Positions 21,720 through 34,569 of a stretch of DNA of 64,000 nucleotides are shown one piece after another. The position numbers and the translations under genes are program-made. The number at the start of each line of letters is the position of its first letter. The stretch's first letter is position 1. The notes beneath the pieces were generated by a model. That model worked only from the letters and a program-made list of their open reading frames with translations, ran no database searches and was not told the DNA's origin. The stretch comes from Arachis hypogaea (taxonomy: Eukaryota; Streptophyta; Magnoliopsida; Fabales; Fabaceae): assembly GCF_003086295.3 (NCBI RefSeq), contig NC_092038.1, forward strand, positions 129,111,518-129,175,517, given 5' to 3'.

Positions 21720-24130
21720 AGTTCATCATCACAGTATCCTATTAGTTTCTCTGATAGGGTTTATATGGCTGAAAAATATCACGATTTTCTAGCGTGTAAA
21801 CTGTGTTACCAGTCAATCTCCTCGTAAATTCTACGAAATGATGTTGCTTGGTTTCACATGATATTTTCCTGTGCATAGAAAACTACTCTCTTGTTTTGTA
21901 TTGCACATCTTCTTTTGACAATTCTTTATTTATTATATTTTCTTTTAATTTGATTACATTTTGTGATAAAATAATATAATATTGGTCTATATAAGAATTA
22001 CACGATATTACGTATAAGCCGATAAAAGATACATGATAACAATACTATATGTATTATTATTTTAAAAATATTATTTTTACACTAAAATTAATTATTAAAA
22101 TTCATTAATATATTTGTGTATAAATATATGTATAGTTTAATTTATTTTTAATATATATTTATATTCTAACATATATTTTAGTACTTATAATTGATTTTAA
22201 TGACTAATTTTAATATATCGTAGCATAATCATTATTTTCCTGGACTGACAAATATAACTTAGAACCAACATTTACGGTCATATAGTTTATCTAGTCAAAT
22301 TGTTGTTCATAACTACAAATTTACATACTGTTTTTTGGAACACCAAAATCTTGAATTTAGACCTAAAAGTATTTTTGTTGTGTTTCATTTTTTGAGAAGA
22401 TTATGATTTTACATCAAGAATTACATGTACTTAGTAATTCGTCGTTTCATTTTAAATTACAGTTTATAAGGACACATATGTAACTTTTTTGGTTATTCAA
22501 AAATCACATTTTTTTAAAATAAATTTATTCATGTAGAAAGTCTTAATTATTGTATGAGGAGTGTTAGATAAACAATAAATAATAAATAAAACCACTATTC
22601 AAATCTATCAATTATCAAATAATAGAGTTTATATATTCAATTATAATGCTTTTAAAATTAAGAAATAAATTATTAATTAATGATATAGTAATTTAATTCT
22701 CTAATTTAAGAATAAATAGTTCTATATAATTGTAGTATAATTTATATAATTTACGTTTAGTATACTAGTAATAAATGAGAATATTATTTTTTTCTAATAA
22801 TATAATCATATAGATTATTGTTACTATTAATTAATTTAAAATATTAATACACATATTTTAATTTTAATAATATATAAATTATAAATATTATATTTTTTAT
22901 AATCATAGATTAATATACACATTTCTTCCATAAATATCATGCTTTTAAGATTAGAAATAAAGTTATTAATTAATGACATAATAAAGAGCACAAAAATAAC
23001 ATCATATACAATAAATCAAAAAATAAAATCTCAAAATAACCACTTAAAACAAATTGATTACCAAATTTTTAACAATGAAAATTTTAAATTACTATTTTAT
23101 TCTAAAAATTCAATTTAAAAATTATGCTTAATAGACTAATGTATTTACCTCTTAATTAGAGTATATGTATTTAATTATAATATTCTTAAATTAAAAAATA
23201 AATTATTAATTAATAATATAATAATTTAATTCTCTAATTTAACAACAAATAAGTATGTACAATTATAGTATATATGGTTCTAGTATATATATATGGTTCT
23301 CGTATGTACAATTATAGTATAATTTGTATAATTTATAATTAATATAACTAATATTAACTTAGTATAATTAGTATTAACTGATAAAATGAGATCAACTTTT
23401 AAATTTCTTTAAAACTAAACTAATCAAATGATCAAATCCTAATATTAAAATTAAGTTATTTAAATAATATTTAAAGTGATCATTTTTAGATTTTAGACGT
23501 ATATACATTAAAATCATTCATAATGACAACTAATTAAATAATTTAATCAGATTAAATATGCAAAAAAATTTATTAAATAAACTTTATCATCTATTATCTA
23601 TATAATATAGCAAGATAAAAATAATTATATTTAGTTTAATAATAAATTTAATTCCCTTATAAAATATAATTTGACTTACATTCTATTAGATTTATCATAA
23701 AAAAAATTCATTCTTTAGTAAATTAAAGTTTATTGCCTTTATATTGTGTTGAACTCTACACATCTATATAATTAACATCCGAACCAACAAAAATAATTTG
23801 AAAGGGAACATAATAAAAGTAATGCATTGTAAATAATTGCGGTAACAAATAATTTAACTACAAAAAAAATTGAGTAATTAAAAACACTTATCATACCATT
23901 AAAAGAATAAAAGTAAAGTTAAAATTATAATAAAATGACAATTTTTATTTATATCTTAAAATAATCAATTTTGATAGAAACAAAATAGTACATTATATTA
24001 TTTATTGTATGAAATAGTTAAGAAAGAAAAAAAAAGACAAAATTTTGGCTCTAGAATTTATATTATGAATGATAAATAAAACACTATATATATACTCAAA
24101 CTGGAATTTGATCCATAAAAAAAACGAAAT
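21720..24130. other. AT-rich intergenic region
   Basis: About 2.4 kb beyond the protease promoter with no recognised gene. AT-rich runs with internal near-repeats (AAATAAATTATTAATTAATGA-like phrases near 22660, 22960 and 23200) suggest old tandem duplications. Confidence 0.45.
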
Positions 24131-24139
24131 AAGTGATTA

Positions 24140-24395
24140 AATGGAAAGGGAGAGCGGTTTCAGTCCCTCTCCATGGGTAAATCGGGGTAGACCAGCAAGT
24201 CTACTCTGTAGCGACTGCCCCAGGATTGAAGCCTTGACCCGACCAACTCACGTAAGTCCAATACTTGAAGTCTACTTTTCTCACTTCATGTCAATTGTCT
24301 ACGATCGTGATGGAATTCCCCAGAGAGAAAGCCATTCCTTTACTTAAAGGCTTCGAGCGGATGGTGGGAGCCGATAGACGATACGAACTAGGGAT
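24140..24395. other. GC-richer island, possible organellar (mitochondrial) insertion
   Basis: This stretch (for example GGGTAGACCAGCAAGTCTAC, CTGCCCCAGGATTGAAGCC, GGATGGTGGGAGCCGATAGA) has far higher GC than its surroundings and non-repetitive composition. It ends at a (TA) tract at about 24393-24418. Plant mitochondrial DNA in the nucleus is one explanation, but I do not recognise a gene in it. Confidence 0.3.
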
Positions 24396-24659
24396 ATATA
24401 TATATATATATATATATAATACTCATGGAGATATTTGTAATTATTAAAAAGATATGATATAAGATATTATAATTATTAATAAATTTTACTATAATTAATT
24501 ATTAAAGGTTAATAAATATAATTGTTTGAAATTTGATACCATAATTTTCAAAAATAAGAAATAAAAGAGTGAAGTAAGCATACTGGCACTAGAATGCGCC
24601 ATGTTAATATGTTTAGCGACAGAATGCAACCTATTGTAGAATAATATAACGATGATAAT

Positions 24660-25145
24660 CTATGAAGTACAGACACTTTTTTTATTTGTCGTGTTCGCGT
24701 GTTGAACACATTTTAGACATGACACTCATCAACACTCGTCCGATACGTGTGTCTTCTGTATCCAACAATGTCTTAATAAAAGATAAAAAAAATCTCTAGA
24801 CACGCTTGAAAATACCTAAATATATACCATCACGTATCAGCGTGTCCAACCTTATTCTTAACATGTATTCTTGAAATGACTTTAAAAATAGTATATATTT
24901 TTAACTATTAAAACAAAACATATTTTATATACTTTATATAATTAAAAAAACATTAAAGATAATTAAAAAAAATTATATTTTAATATCAATAAAATACCAA
25001 AATATCATTATAATTTATCTAAAAAATACTTTATATTTTATATATATGTTGTGTCCCCTTATTTTATAAGAGTTTTAAATTCGTGTGTCCGCGTATCCCT
25101 TGTCATGTCGTGTCCCGTATTCGTGTCAGTGTCCATGCATCATAG
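24660..25145. mobile_element. hAT-type MITE with 8-bp target duplication
   Basis: Terminal inverted repeats begin CTATGAAG on the left and CTATGATG on the right (reverse complement), followed by related ACAGACAC / CATGGACAC phrases. The inner ends are rich in GTGTC/GACAC-type motifs. The 8-base duplication ATGATAAT flanks it at 24652-24659 and 25146-25153. At 486 bases with no coding capacity it is non-autonomous. An 8-base duplication points to the hAT superfamily. Confidence 0.85.
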
Positions 25146-25153
25146 ATGATAAT

Positions 25154-26545
25154 AAATGTGCATTCATCTTATCTTTAACAATTTTTGTAAGTGTTTAAAC
25201 TAATAAAAAAATAAAACAATTTTTAGGTATAAATACAAAAGACAAATATGTCAATAAATTTCAACAAGTAATAATATTGGTCATATTAATTTGATTCAAA
25301 TAATGAATATGATACTAGAATATAAAATAGTTTAAGTAGATTTTAACAAAAATAGTTTTTTATAATATTTTTTTGCTATAATAATAAAAAATATAATTCA
25401 AGAATAAATTTTATCTCATATTATATTATACTTGACTAAATCAATTTTAACATACGAATAAAAAAATTTAAAAATTTTACTCATGAATCAGAAGAAAATA
25501 TCTACGAATTCAACGACTAATGTTATTTAAAAAAATCTTAAAAAAAAGTTTTAATATAAATATTTCAGTTTAATCACAAGCTAAATCTTATTATTAATGA
25601 ATAATTATTATACTTCAAAAATAAATAAAAATATTATTTATTAATTTTATTATTTTCAGTACTAAAAATAGTTAATTTTAATTAATTTTATAAAATTTTT
25701 ATAATAAAAATTAATATGTATATATTTTTGTATATTATCTCGTACAAGAACCAGATACATACATATAATAATATCAAATATAATCTCAAAATATCTCAAG
25801 ACTGGTTAAATATCTCACGCTATAAGACGCAAGAACCCTAATCAGGTCAATGTCATTTTTCTTTCTGAAACTCCTAAGCTATCAGTACAGTCAAAAAGAA
25901 AATTCAAATGAAGGAGATGAGCGTATGCATGTGATATATTTCTTTTTTAATTTTAACATCGTTTTTTAAGAACAAATTAAGAATACTTCTATCACTAATT
26001 AACAGTTTCGGATTTAATAAGATAGAGAAATGCATGCATAAGCAATCATATAATCTAACTTTGTTGATTCCTTTTTATTAAATGTTCGTAAAATAGCACT
26101 ATTTGAAAGGAAAAAAAAAAGTGATATGATTGTTATTTCCTTACAAATCCTTAAGGAATTTTTTTTTCACTTTTTAATTTTGGTATGATTATGAATTATG
26201 TGTTTTACTATAGAAGTACTTAGAATTCGTCTCTATTCACTTTTTACCATTCATCTCGATAAAATTTATATTTATTTTTTTAATATTTTTTTAGGAATGG
26301 ATTATTTTCTTTTCAAAAATTAAAAAAAGATTATTGCCTCATATAATAAAAAGTACAATTCATTCTATAAAAATCCACTTTTTAGAAATGAAAAGAAATA
26401 TAATTCACCTCTTACATTTTCTTACTTTTTATATTTGAAAGAAAACACGAAAAAACTCAATTCTTTAAATTATCAATTGGTTTTTTTTGTATTATCTTTG
26501 AAATATCACTTGAATTTTTTATATATAATTATTTTTGTAAGAAAA
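25154..26545. other. AT-rich spacer
   Basis: No gene or defined element is seen. Confidence 0.45.
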
Positions 26546-26549
26546 ACCT

Positions 26550-26799
26550 CTAAACGGCCATTGACAATTATTTTAAAAGACAATGAGACCTTCAACCAAA
26601 AAAAAATATCTTTTTTGACTCCAAATCTTTATTTTTATAAGACTGATTAACTTCTCTATTAATATTTTCTCTCTGTATTGACAGATTAAGTCTACATGAC
26701 ATGTTAAACTGTTTGATTAATCCATTAAGAATAAAAAAATTGACAAATTTTTTTTTTGAGTCTCGTTGTCTTTTAAGAATAATTGTCAAGACCGTTTAG
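26550..26799. mobile_element. MITE with about 40-bp inverted repeats
   Basis: The left end CTAAACGGCCATTGACAATT pairs with the right end (reverse complement CTAAACGGTCTTGACAATTA). The match continues through AAAAGACAA and GAGAC. It is 250 bases long and AT-rich inside. No convincing target duplication is seen, so the superfamily is undecided. Confidence 0.75.
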
Positions 26800-27245
26800 T
26801 TTTTTTTTATAATCTTTTTCAAATACATTAGCTAAATTTATGGTGTAAAACTAAGAAATATGAATGATTTTTAAATTGTTTTTACTTATAAAAATTAAAT
26901 AGATGATATATTAGTGATTAACGTGTTATATAAATGTTGATCGAAAAATATTTTCGATAAAATTAAGTTGAATCGAAATGAATTAAGTGCGGTTTCTCGA
27001 GAAAGACACGCATGAGTATAAAATTGAAGGAAATCGGCGTCGTTTTGGGTCTCGATTGTTTTGTTGATCGAGTAGGTTAAATCGATCGAGTGGAAGTCTT
27101 GATTCGAGGAATTAAGTAAGTCATTTGAAGAGTTGGTCGAATAGCTTTGGAAGTGGAAAAGTTAGTGGCTTTTATCACGCGAGAAAAATATAGGGAATAT
27201 CTACAATCACGCAGCGGGAACAATTACCAAGAGGGATTGTACTTC

Positions 27246-27399
27246 AAGTTTGTAATTTTCATTTAATTGTAATTAATGGTGATTAAATTGACCGTTATGT
27301 AAAATAGCCTATATTTACTAGGAAGTTTGTAATTTTCATTTAATTGCAATTAATGGTGATTAAATTGACCGTTATGTAAAATAGCCTATAAATACTAGA
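27246..27399 (+). repeat. 77-bp tandem duplication covering the LTR promoter
   Basis: Units 27246-27322 and 27323-27399 both start AAGTTTGTAATTTTCATTTA. The 3' LTR has a single unit. The first unit has TATATTTAC where the second and the 3' LTR have TATAAATAC, so only one intact TATA motif remains. Confidence 0.93.
27387..27395 (+). promoter_or_regulatory. LTR TATA box
   Basis: TATAAATAC in the second unit of the duplication, with the same motif at 44104-44112 in the 3' LTR. It marks the likely promoter of the element. Confidence 0.6.
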
Positions 27400-27987
27400 A
27401 AGTGTTATGAAATAAGGGTTGGAACTTTTATTCAAAAAACAACACTCTAGCACTCTCACATCCCAGGGAATTCTTGAGTTTGCATTCAAGTTACATTTTC
27501 TGTAGGGTTCCTTCCACCTTCTTCTTTCTTTCAATTTATTTTCTTTGTATACTTAACATTTCAATTAATCTTATTTATTAAGTATTCTTCACTTTCCTAG
27601 TTTAATTTATCCTTCTGTACTTTATCGTTTATGTTAGAGTTCTTTTATTTAATTAAAGATGTTTTTATTGTTTTTCTTTTAATTCTGATGCAAATTAAAC
27701 CTTTTTATTTGCCATGTATTTAGTTTTTGAAAACTTTAATTTCTAAGTCTCGTTTATTAATTGACAAATTTTCTTTATTTTTATTATCAACATTTGTCTA
27801 ATCGAAGACGCTTTGATACACTTCTAGAAAACTGGTACTCGCACAGAGGAGTAGGTTTCGCTCCTAGACCATTAGATATCGAACCACCATCAATTTGCTA
27901 AAAATCGACAAAATAAATTGGCACGCCCAGTGGGACATTTTTAAATTGAAGTGTGTCAAATACATATTTTTCAGTAATTTTTAGTGT

Positions 27988-29913
27988 ATGCGATTACGAA
28001 ATGGGAAAATCATTCACATGGCTGATGAATTATCAAATGTTAATGGTGGTTCGTCCACCAATGATAGCATACCAATATCCATGCAACAAGCCGACGTATC
28101 TTCACGTTTGGAAGGTGCAATTGGAATCGAAAGTATAGTCGTTACGACTATTCAAACTGGGAATGTTAGACGTAATACTCGTCCACGTGGTCCTGTGCCA
28201 CCATATCAACCTCTATTAACCGCTGGTTGGCCCCTTATGGTCTTCCTCCTGGTTATACCCCACCGGTGGGTAGTTTTATCCCGCCTGTCCATTTTGGGAG
28301 CGTAAATGGAGTGAATAATGTTCAAAACCCACAACAACACCCCGAGTATTCTCGTGATTATCATGTGGGCTCCACTTTGAATGCTACAAATTCGATGGCA
28401 GTATATCGACAACAAGTGGAGGAAAGTCAGCATGACTTGGTCAATTTATTGACTCAGCAAATGACTACAATTCTGAATCCCATGATGGCTAATCATGAAT
28501 CTAGATTCGAGCGTCTTACTAGACAAGTCGAGAGAATTGCTCGAATCGTCGATTATGATGAAGGTGAGAGGCATAATGCTCGGGAAAACAACGAGGGGAT
28601 GGAAAATATTTTTCAAAATGAAAACGATATTCCAAATCGAGAAAATCCTCGCGTGGTTCTCCTAGGTCAAAATGCTGATGATGTTGTAGCCGGATTGCGT
28701 GGTGAACGCTATCAAGTCACTAGAATTGTAGATGAGGTTTTAAATCGGGTTGGGCTGAATGTTGGTTTTATGAATCAACTACATTTTGTGTCTGCTTTTC
28801 CCTAAGTAGTTCAAATGTCTGTGTACCAAGAGGGGTGAAAAATCCGAAAATAACCACAAAATTTGCTGGAGAAGTTGGAGAATCAACTACTGAACATGTT
28901 GCTCGTTATTTGGTCGAGATTGAGAATCTAGCTAATGATGAAAATTTGAAAATGAAAATTTTTCCTTCGTCATTGACGAAGAATGCATTTACTTAGTTCT
29001 CGAATCTTAGACCAAATTCGATCACGATATGGAATCAGTTAGAAACTGCTTTTCAGCTTAATTTTATCGAGGGAAAATGAACGTAGCAGTTACTAACTTA
29101 GTGGCTTTGAAACGTGAAGATGGTGAGACCATCGATGATTATTTAATACGTTTCAAAAATGCTAGAAGTAGATGCTATGTGACATTACCTGAAAGTGAGA
29201 TAGTGAAAATAGCGACCATGGGGTTGGGATTCTATATGTGCAGGAAACTGCTTAATATGCATATTCTTGATCTGGCTCATTTGGCTGAAAAGGTTCGGCA
29301 AACTGAGCTTATGAAAAAGGAGAAAGAAAAATATAGAAATGAGCAGAGATCAAAGAGTAAGCCGTTTACTCGAAAAGAAAAGGTGGCTTATGTAACCATG
29401 GAATCTTCAGAGGAAGAAGTCGATTTCGAAACAGAAGTCGATTTGGCTGAACTTAAGAAAGGTCCTCCATATGTGTGTTCTTTGTTAAAGAAGCTCTCTA
29501 GTAATGAAAAGTCGAATGATTCAAAACTAAAAAGCAGAAAGAAGTATAGTTTTGATATTTCAAAATCTGATCAGATTTTTTATGTGTTGCTTAAAGATAA
29601 ACAATTAGTTTTTCCTGAGGGTAAAACTTTGCTTTCCATAAAAGATTTAAAAGGAAAGCCTTATTGTAAATTTCATCAAGCAACAAGTCATTCGACTAAC
29701 AGTTGTGTCCGTTTCAGGGATTTGATTCAAGAAGCAATCATGGAAGGACGATTGAAATTTGATGACAGTAAGAAGGAAATGAAGGTTGATGTAGATCCCT
29801 TCGAAGTTGATGCCAGTTGTGTCGAACCTTACTTGGGGGTGAATATGGTTGGCATGTCTTATGACTTTGATGTGGCTTTAGATGATTTTGAGTCACAAGT
29901 GCAGTCTGTGTAC
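27988..29913 (+). pseudogene. gag of the Tat element, broken
   Basis: Frames in order give MRLRNGKIIHMADELSNVNG, a Pro-rich part (GYTPPVGSFIPPVHFGS), LTQQMTTILNPMMANHESRF, then after a stop near 28803 the capsid-like PKITTKFAGEVGESTTEHVA and DDYLIRFKNARSRCYVTLP. Near the end YCKFHQATSHSTNSC is the CxxH/HxxxxC knuckle typical of Tat/Ogre gag. At least one frameshift (near 28230) and stops near 28803 and 28996 break it. The nested element begins at 29914, and its TGATGA supplies the final stop, so the gag end and the protease region are lost. Confidence 0.88.
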
Positions 29914-31490
29914 TGATGAATGAATTTTTGACGGTTTAGAATTTTACAAATGAAATCTCGTCGAAGTATAGTCTCTAAACCAACAATAATCCTCTCATAC
30001 AAAAATTTGTTTGTCACAAGTACAAACCCCTAAAATCTATAAACCGAAGTATTTAAACCTCGGGTCGTTCTCCCTAGGATTTACAATAAAGTGCCTTGTT
30101 ATTGGTTGTGAGTTATTTTGGGGTTTTAGATGAGAAACATGAATAGTAAATGGTAAGAAAACTTTATTAACAAAATGGTCTTGGCAAGATTTGGTTGTCA
30201 AGGGTCTTCATCATTATCACTAGCCACAAGTATGGTAGTTGCAAGGATTAATCCCGCTTAGTCATCCTTAAATCAATTAACAAAGGAAAGTCAAGTGAGT
30301 TATATCAATCCTAGTCCATAAGTCCTAGCTTTCCACTAATTGGATTAATGAAGGCTAGAGTTAATGGCTATCAACTAGCAATCAATTGGACACTAGTGAC
30401 TCAAGAAATCACAAGTTACCTTCTCAAGCCAAGAACATAAAATCCTACTCTAACATCCTCTCAAGCATTTCATCAAACACTTGGAGGGTAATGAAAGAAA
30501 GCATTTTTATTTGTATGAATAAAAGGAATCAACAACCAACAATTACAAAGAATTAACAAAACAACAATCAACAACATCACAATCACATGAATTATCTCAA
30601 ATTGCATTATTAAAAGAAAACAAAAGAACAAGAATATCTCAATTACAAAACCTAGAAACAAAATAAGAGAAATTACAACAAGAGAATAGGGATAGAGAGA
30701 AGAACCAAAGTGTAGCAATCACCAATTGGAGGTAAAAGTAGAAGGAGGCTTGAATTAAACCTAGAACTTTAAGATCCTAATCTAACCCTAATTCCTAATC
30801 CTAATTCTAGAGAGAAGTGAGAGCTTCTCTCTCTAAAAACTAGTTCTAACTACTTCTAAAACTAAACTATGACTAATGATCAAAAGTATGTAAAGTATAT
30901 ATTCATTCCCCCTTCAATCCTTGGCTTAAATAGCATCAGAAATGAGTTGGATTGGGCCCACAAGGCTTTAGAATTCGCTGGCCACGTGTTGCATTAAGTG
31001 GGTCATGTGCCACCATCGGCGCGTCCGCGTACAGTGCGCGTGCGCGCCCCTATGTGCGATGCAACTATGGCAAATCTTATATCGTTTTGAAGCCCCGGAT
31101 GTTAGCTTTCCAACCCAACTAAAACCGCATCATTTGGACCTCTGTAGCTCAAGTTATGGTCATTTAAGTGCGAAGAGGTCGGCTTGACAGCTTTCCGGTT
31201 CTTTCATTTCTTCATGAGTTCTCCAACTTTTCATGCTTTCTTTCTTCATTCCCTTGATCCAATCTTTGCCTCCTAAACCTTAAATCACTTAACAAACATA
31301 TCAAGGCATCTAATGGAATCAAGGTGAATTAAATTTAACTATTTTAAGACCTAAAAAACATGTTTTCACTCTTAAGCACAATTAAAGGAGAATATATAAA
31401 ACCATGCTATTTCATTGGATAAATGTGGGTAAAAGTTCATAAAATCTCTTAAAATCAATACAAGATAAACCGTCAAAACGGGATTTGTCA
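29914..31490 (-). repeat. 3' LTR of the nested element
   Basis: 1,577 bases. On the minus strand it starts TGACAAATCCCGTTTTGACG and ends in CA. The short inverted phrase AAACCGTCAAAA / TTTTGACGGTTT occurs near both ends of the LTR. Confidence 0.9.
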
Positions 31491-34400
31491 ACCTCCCCAC
31501 ACTTAAACCAAGCATGTCCTCATGCTTAAACCAAGAATGAAGTAAGGGTATGGCATTTATTCAATGGAAACTAACTAAACTCAATCTACCTATATGCAAC
31601 TATCTAAATGAATGCAGTTGCTTGGTCAAAATAAATCAATTTCCAAGAAGCATATATGCACAAGGGCTAAGGACTAACAAGTCTAATCCACAATTGAATT
31701 GAGTTATTAAATATTTTTACAAACTTGCATGAAAAGAGATGATCATAGATGAAAACATGTAATTGAGCATCAAACCCTCACCGGTAGTGTTTGCACTCTA
31801 TTCACTCAAGTGTTTAGGGTTAATTCTCTCAATTCTCCCCTAATCATGCTTTCCAAGATTTGTTCTTCTTTTAACAATCAACATATATTTCATGCATGCA
31901 TACAAGTATCATGAGGTCTTTTCTTTGGTTGTAATGGGGCTAGGGTCAAGGTAGGATGCATATATGGTTAAGTGAGCTTGGAATTTGAATCTTTGATAAG
32001 CTTAAACTTCCCACCTAGCCTATGACATCCTATACAAGTTCAAAGCTAACCTTACTACCCATTTCTCACTTTTTCACATACTCATGTATCCCTTTTCATT
32101 TCACAACACTTATGCATTGATCTTTATTAAGCTACACTTTGCTTTGGGGCATTTTGTCCCCTTTTTCATTTCTTTCTCTTTTTTTTTCTTTCTTTTTCTA
32201 TTTTTTTCTTTTCCATATTATTTTTTTTCTTTTTCTTTTCTTTTTCTTTTGTTTTTCTTATTTTTTTTTCTATATACAAGAGCATCAATGCATAAGGTTT
32301 ATACATTTGATTAATACACGAGCATGTACCCAATTCCCAATATTTACAACAAAAATACAAAACTACCCTTTTATTCCCCCAATATCCCAAGATTCCCACA
32401 CTTGAATGATACTCACACACACTAACCTAAGCTAATCAAAGATCCAAATTAAGGACACTTATTGTTTTTCGCTTTGAGGCTTGTAATGTGCTAAATTAAG
32501 AACAAAGTAGGTTAATCGTAGGCTCAAATTTGGCTAACAATGGAAGATAAAAGGTAAGGCCATTTGGGTAAGTGAGCTAATGAAATGATGGCCTCAATCA
32601 TATAAATGCATGAATACACAAAATAATGGACATAAAGAATCAAACAAATCAAAGATTACAATCATAGGAAGAGAATAATGCACACAAGAAGGAAGAATAA
32701 GTGGTTATAAGATGTAACCACATCATTAGGCTCAAATCTCACTTGCTTGTGTTCTTAGCTCAAAACCATGTTCCAAAATACATTCTTTCAAGCAAGTTCA
32801 ACAAAAAATTTTCAAATTGGTAGGTTACCCTAAAACGGTTTCTCGGAAAAGAATTCATCACTTTAACCAAGTAGTCCTAATAAGAAGGAAGTAGTAAAAA
32901 TATGTATAAATTCTAATTAACATGCAACCTATCATGCAATGCAATAACTAATCTAACAAAGAAAACTAAGAATTGGTGTTGAAAAGGAAATTGGTACCCA
33001 TGGAGATCGGTCGGACGACCTCCCCACACTTGAAGATTGCACCGTCCTCGGTGCATGCAAAGAAGAGCAAGGTGGATGGGTTGCGATAATTGATGAGCTC
33101 CTTCAAAAGGTTGTGCAGATGACTTGTTTGTTGCCCCATTTAGAAATTTTTCCTTTCTCCCTTCTTGGTGGCCAACCTAAAAGGAAAGAAAAGGAAAGAA
33201 AATTAAGCCTATAACAAAGATATCAAGGCAATTAGAACATAGGCGGGGCTAATGCCAAATAAGAGTATGATTCCCTACTACATGGTAGCTACAACATGTG
33301 AGTGAGAAATCAATATGAGCAAAAGGCATATCAACTGATACTTGATGCAAGAGTAAAGTTAAAGCATGGAGAGTATATTGAGCATCAAGATCAAATAAGA
33401 ATTGATACAAACAAGATTAGTGATACGAATGAAAGCATTTGATTCTATCCTAACTCAATGATGAAGCGGTACAAGAAAAAAAAACAAAGGGTAATGAATT
33501 AGGAAGGACTAAAGCACTAATCTTGTGTGTTGACAAATATTACAATTAATGTAACAAGTCATGAAGCACCAAAACAAATGCAAGAAATTCTCAACAATTG
33601 AGTGAGAGAATTCAACACCATTATTAAAATGAGAAATTTAGAAAATAAAATGAGAACAAATTATAGAAACAAAATTAAAATGCAAAGAATAAAAGTATGC
33701 AAATGTAATAGACAAAAGAAAATGGAAGAAGAGAAAATTTTTTTTTTATATTTTTAATTTTTTTTATTTTTTTGTATTTTATTTATTTATTTATTTATTT
33801 ATCTATTATTATATATATATATATATTTTTTATTATTAAAAATTTTTTTTCTTTCCTTTTTTTTATTATTAAAAGAGAAAAGAAAAAAAATCTTTTAAGA
33901 GAGGAAGAAGAAAAAGAAAAAAAATGAGAAAGAAAGAAGAAGAGAAGAGGAAAGAAGGAGAAAGGAGGAAGGGGAAAAGCAGGGAGCAAATCCGCGCGCG
34001 CGCACAGCGCGCTTACACGTGGATGAGGTTGGGACAATCCGCGCGCGCGCACAGCGCGCTCATGCGTGGATGCAGCAGGGACGATCCCCGCGCGCGCGCA
34101 CAGCGCGCTTACGCGTGGATGAGCTTGTGCTCCCAGCACAATGCTGGCACAACGCGCGCACAACTCTCTGGTTTTTGTACCAGAAGTTGCAGAAGTGCAA
34201 TGTGTGCGCGTGCGCACAGCGTGCTAGCGCGCCGATGGCCGTTTTTTTTTTTGCCCAAAAAGCAAAAAAAAATGCCCAAGAGCTCCCTATAATGTCCAAA
34301 ACTCTTCTTTATTCAATCAAATATCAAACAATTCACAAAAATGCAATTTGATTTTAGAATTTATTCATCTACTACTAATGAATACAACATACTAACAACC

Positions 34401-34569
34401 AATCTTTACTAATAAATCAATATGAAATGAAAATCTACCTACAATGGCAACTCAAATCACTTATTAAACAAAACTAAAAAAGGATGGAAAGAGTTTACCA
34501 TGGTGGGGTGTCTCCCACCTAGTACTTTTAGTTTAAGTCCTTAAGTTGGATATTTTGAGGAGCTTATTG
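31491..34569. other. Non-coding interior of the nested element
   Basis: It holds a T/C-rich tract (about 32166-32275), AT-rich low complexity (33740-33900) and the GC-rich tandem repeat (33990-34235). Frames over these tracts are low-complexity and not taken as genes. The phrase CCTCCCCACACTT occurs three times (31491, 33020, 35065). Confidence 0.7.
33990..34131. repeat. Three 47-bp CG-rich tandem units
   Basis: Units start at 33990, 34037 and 34084, each with TCC(C)CGCGCGCGCGCACAGC, then GCGCT and CGTGGATG. Related alternating CG sequence continues to 34235. It is a strong outlier in an AT-rich region. Confidence 0.92.

Larger units (their letters stand above)
26935..27915 (+). repeat. 5' LTR of the Tat element
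   Basis: It starts TGTTGATC and ends near GACAAAATA; the last bases are ambiguous because the target sequence is similar. It is 981 bases against 894 for the 3' LTR. The difference is mainly a 77-base tandem duplication at 27246-27399. Confidence 0.9.

Noticed and set aside
30473..30718. 81-residue hydrophobic minus-strand frame, repeated at 35743-35988
   Set aside because: Identical position in both LTRs of the nested element. It is LTR sequence with no domain and probably chance.
32084..32420. Phe/Ser-rich and Lys-rich frames
   Set aside because: Products of a T/C tract, not genes.
33795..34351. Several overlapping frames over the CG-rich and A/T-rich tracts
   Set aside because: Low-complexity, open on both strands because of repeat composition.
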